Shown here: in pieces, positions 62,655 through 64,000 of the stretch
Layout: each line of letters begins with the position of its first letter
Numbering within the stretch: position 1 is the first letter of the stretch
Source of the DNA: Molossus alvarezi
Taxonomy: Eukaryota; Chordata; Mammalia; Chiroptera; Molossidae
DNA length: 64,000 bases
Direction: 5' to 3'
Assembly: GCA_037176705.1 (NCBI GenBank)
Contig: CM073888.1
Span: 44,584,810-44,648,809 of the forward strand
Made by a program: the position numbers and the translations under genes
Notes under the pieces: generated by a model
What the model was told of the DNA's origin: nothing
Database searches by the model: none
Seen by the model: only the letters and a program-made list of their open reading frames with translations

Positions 62655-63010
62655 GGAAAACTACTATATTAATTTCCTGTTCCTAATGTAATACTATCAC
62701 AAACTTGGTGGTATTAAACAACACAAATGCATTCTCTTACAGTTGTGGAGTACAGAAGTCTGAAATGGATATCACGGCTAAAATCGAGGTATCAGCAGGC
62801 CTGCATTCCTTCTGGACTTTTTCTGCCTCACTTTTCCATTTTTAAGGACTTTGTGATTACCTTGGACCCACCAGATGATCCAAAATCATCTCTCTGTTTT
62901 AAAGTCAGCTAATTAGCAAACAACTTTAACTCCATCTGCAACTTTAGTTCCCCTTTTTCATGTAATGATATAATGTAACATATTCACAGGTCAGATATCT
63001 TTTGAGAACC
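62655..63010 (-). mobile_element. ERVL/MaLR-type LTR, antisense
   Basis: TTAATTTCCTGTTCCTAATG, CAAACTTGGTGGTATTAAAC and ATGTAACATATTCACAGGTC match the reversed form of the LTR group also seen at 7449-7998. Confidence 0.65.
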
Positions 63011-63068
63011 ATTAGTCTGCCTACCCCAACTTTAACCAAGGTTATAGTAGATTGTGCAAGATGGACAA

Positions 63069-63166
63069 TCTATCAACAGTGCTGAAATCTTAGATTTTTT
63101 TCAGCACACTTGTGCAATATCTATAAAGGTGCTAAACAAATCTAAGATTTCAGCACTGTTGATAGA
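63069..63166. repeat. Perfect 29-bp inverted repeat (hairpin or MITE)
   Basis: The arms 63069-63097 and 63138-63166 are exact reverse complements, beginning TCTATCAACAGTGCTGAAAT. The 40-nt centre holds a further AGCAC/GTGCT pair. TA dinucleotides sit at both ends of the core. The family is not recognised. Confidence 0.93.
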
Positions 63167-64000
63167 CTGAATGTGCATAAAGCATGACCAAATAAATTGG
63201 TAAGCCTTTTTGTAGGATTCTTGGCTCAGGGGAGCCTAGGGACCTCTAGTGTACTTTTCAGATTCTAAAGAAGGATATTTAACAACTACTGAAATGCATA
63301 TACTATCTCTTTTTGGGAAAAGTAACAATATCCTAAAATCACAACTTTTTGTCAAAATAATAAATGTTTACCAGACACTAGAAAAAGCTGAGCATTTAAT
63401 GTTTCTTTTAAAACATTTGGTAAAGGAAAATTTAATTTTTTAACATTTTAATTCAAGGTAAAGGAAATAAATAGTGGCAGTAAAAGAAAAGGCAATTTTA
63501 CTTCCCAACTTTTACTTTAAAAAAAAAAAAAGAAAAAGAAATTTTCACTGTGATGTTATCCCACAGAGGTATTTTAAGTAGGGAAGAAAAAGGAGCGAGA
63601 GAGAGAATATTTTTCCATTAATTTTATTCTCTTCTTACAGACCATTCTAAACAAGCTATGATTCTCTTGGCAAACAGCCCCATCAAGATTCTCACCAACC
63701 TCTCCCTTGGGAAACACAGAGACTCAGACAAGGGAGAAAAAAACAAGACTAGACACCTGTCCCCAGTGGAAAAAAAGGAAGAACACACCTGGAGAGCAGC
63801 TCAGACAAAGGGAACCAAGGAGGGGAACCAGTAATTGGAGAGGAGGGACTGCATCCAATCTGTTGGTGGTTTATAAGGTAAATCTATTTCTGAGTAAAGG
63901 GATACAGTAGCAGCACACTACAAACTGGGACAAGGCGTGGCTGTGCCAGATTGTATCTCCTTCAAGGCTCCACTCTGATGACAGTACCACCAAGGATGTT
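63167..64000. other. Sequence without recognised features
   Basis: AT-rich to about 63630, then more balanced and purine-rich. I looked here for the missing N-terminal C12orf56 exon on the minus strand and did not find it. Confidence 0.5.

Noticed and set aside
40434..64000. N-terminal C12orf56 exon(s)
   Set aside because: I searched the minus strand for the expected conserved N-terminal segment and saw no splice-bounded match. It probably lies beyond the window.

Overview
This 64-kb window is nuclear DNA from a microbat. The main evidence is about fifty copies of the tRNA-derived VES-type SINE (A/B-box head, CT-rich body, frequent terminal GTCCTCGGGTGAGGAT-like box), a repeat characteristic of vespertilionid bats and their relatives. 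L1 3' ends, L2, MIR, MaLR/ERV LTRs and several hAT and mariner-type DNA elements are also present. The species cannot be named from the sequence. I saw no HeliBat-type Helitron ends, so a non-vespertilionid yangochiropteran is possible.

The only protein-coding gene I can support runs on the minus strand across 942-40433. Ten internal coding exons, each with GT/AG splice sites and matching phases, concatenate to 1,329 nt (443 codons) without a stop. They read as the ortholog of human C12orf56, a protein of unknown function. The first (N-terminal) coding exon or exons should lie beyond the right edge and the C-terminal exons beyond the left edge. The window is therefore mostly C12orf56 introns (1-40 kb), followed by what is probably its large 5' intron or upstream sequence (40-64 kb).

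Two processed pseudogenes lie inside the introns: a gastrin (GAST) retrocopy at about 11.6-12.05 kb (minus) and a 5'-truncated FUS retrocopy at about 19.05-19.5 kb (plus).

Layout: 1-5.2 kb holds the leftmost visible exons, five SINEs and a young L1 tail; 5.2-13 kb holds three exons, an LTR and the gastrin pseudogene; 13-21.5 kb holds old L1, a SPIN-like hAT element, L2, two exons and the FUS pseudogene; 21.5-40 kb is intronic, SINE-rich, with MLT1 and L1; 40-45 kb is a very dense block of stacked SINEs around a young L1 and a mariner MITE; 45-64 kb is LTR, L1, L2 and MIR material with the small tRNA-head-only SINEs and a perfect 29-bp palindrome near 63.1 kb. There are no rRNA genes, functional tRNA genes or CRISPR arrays.
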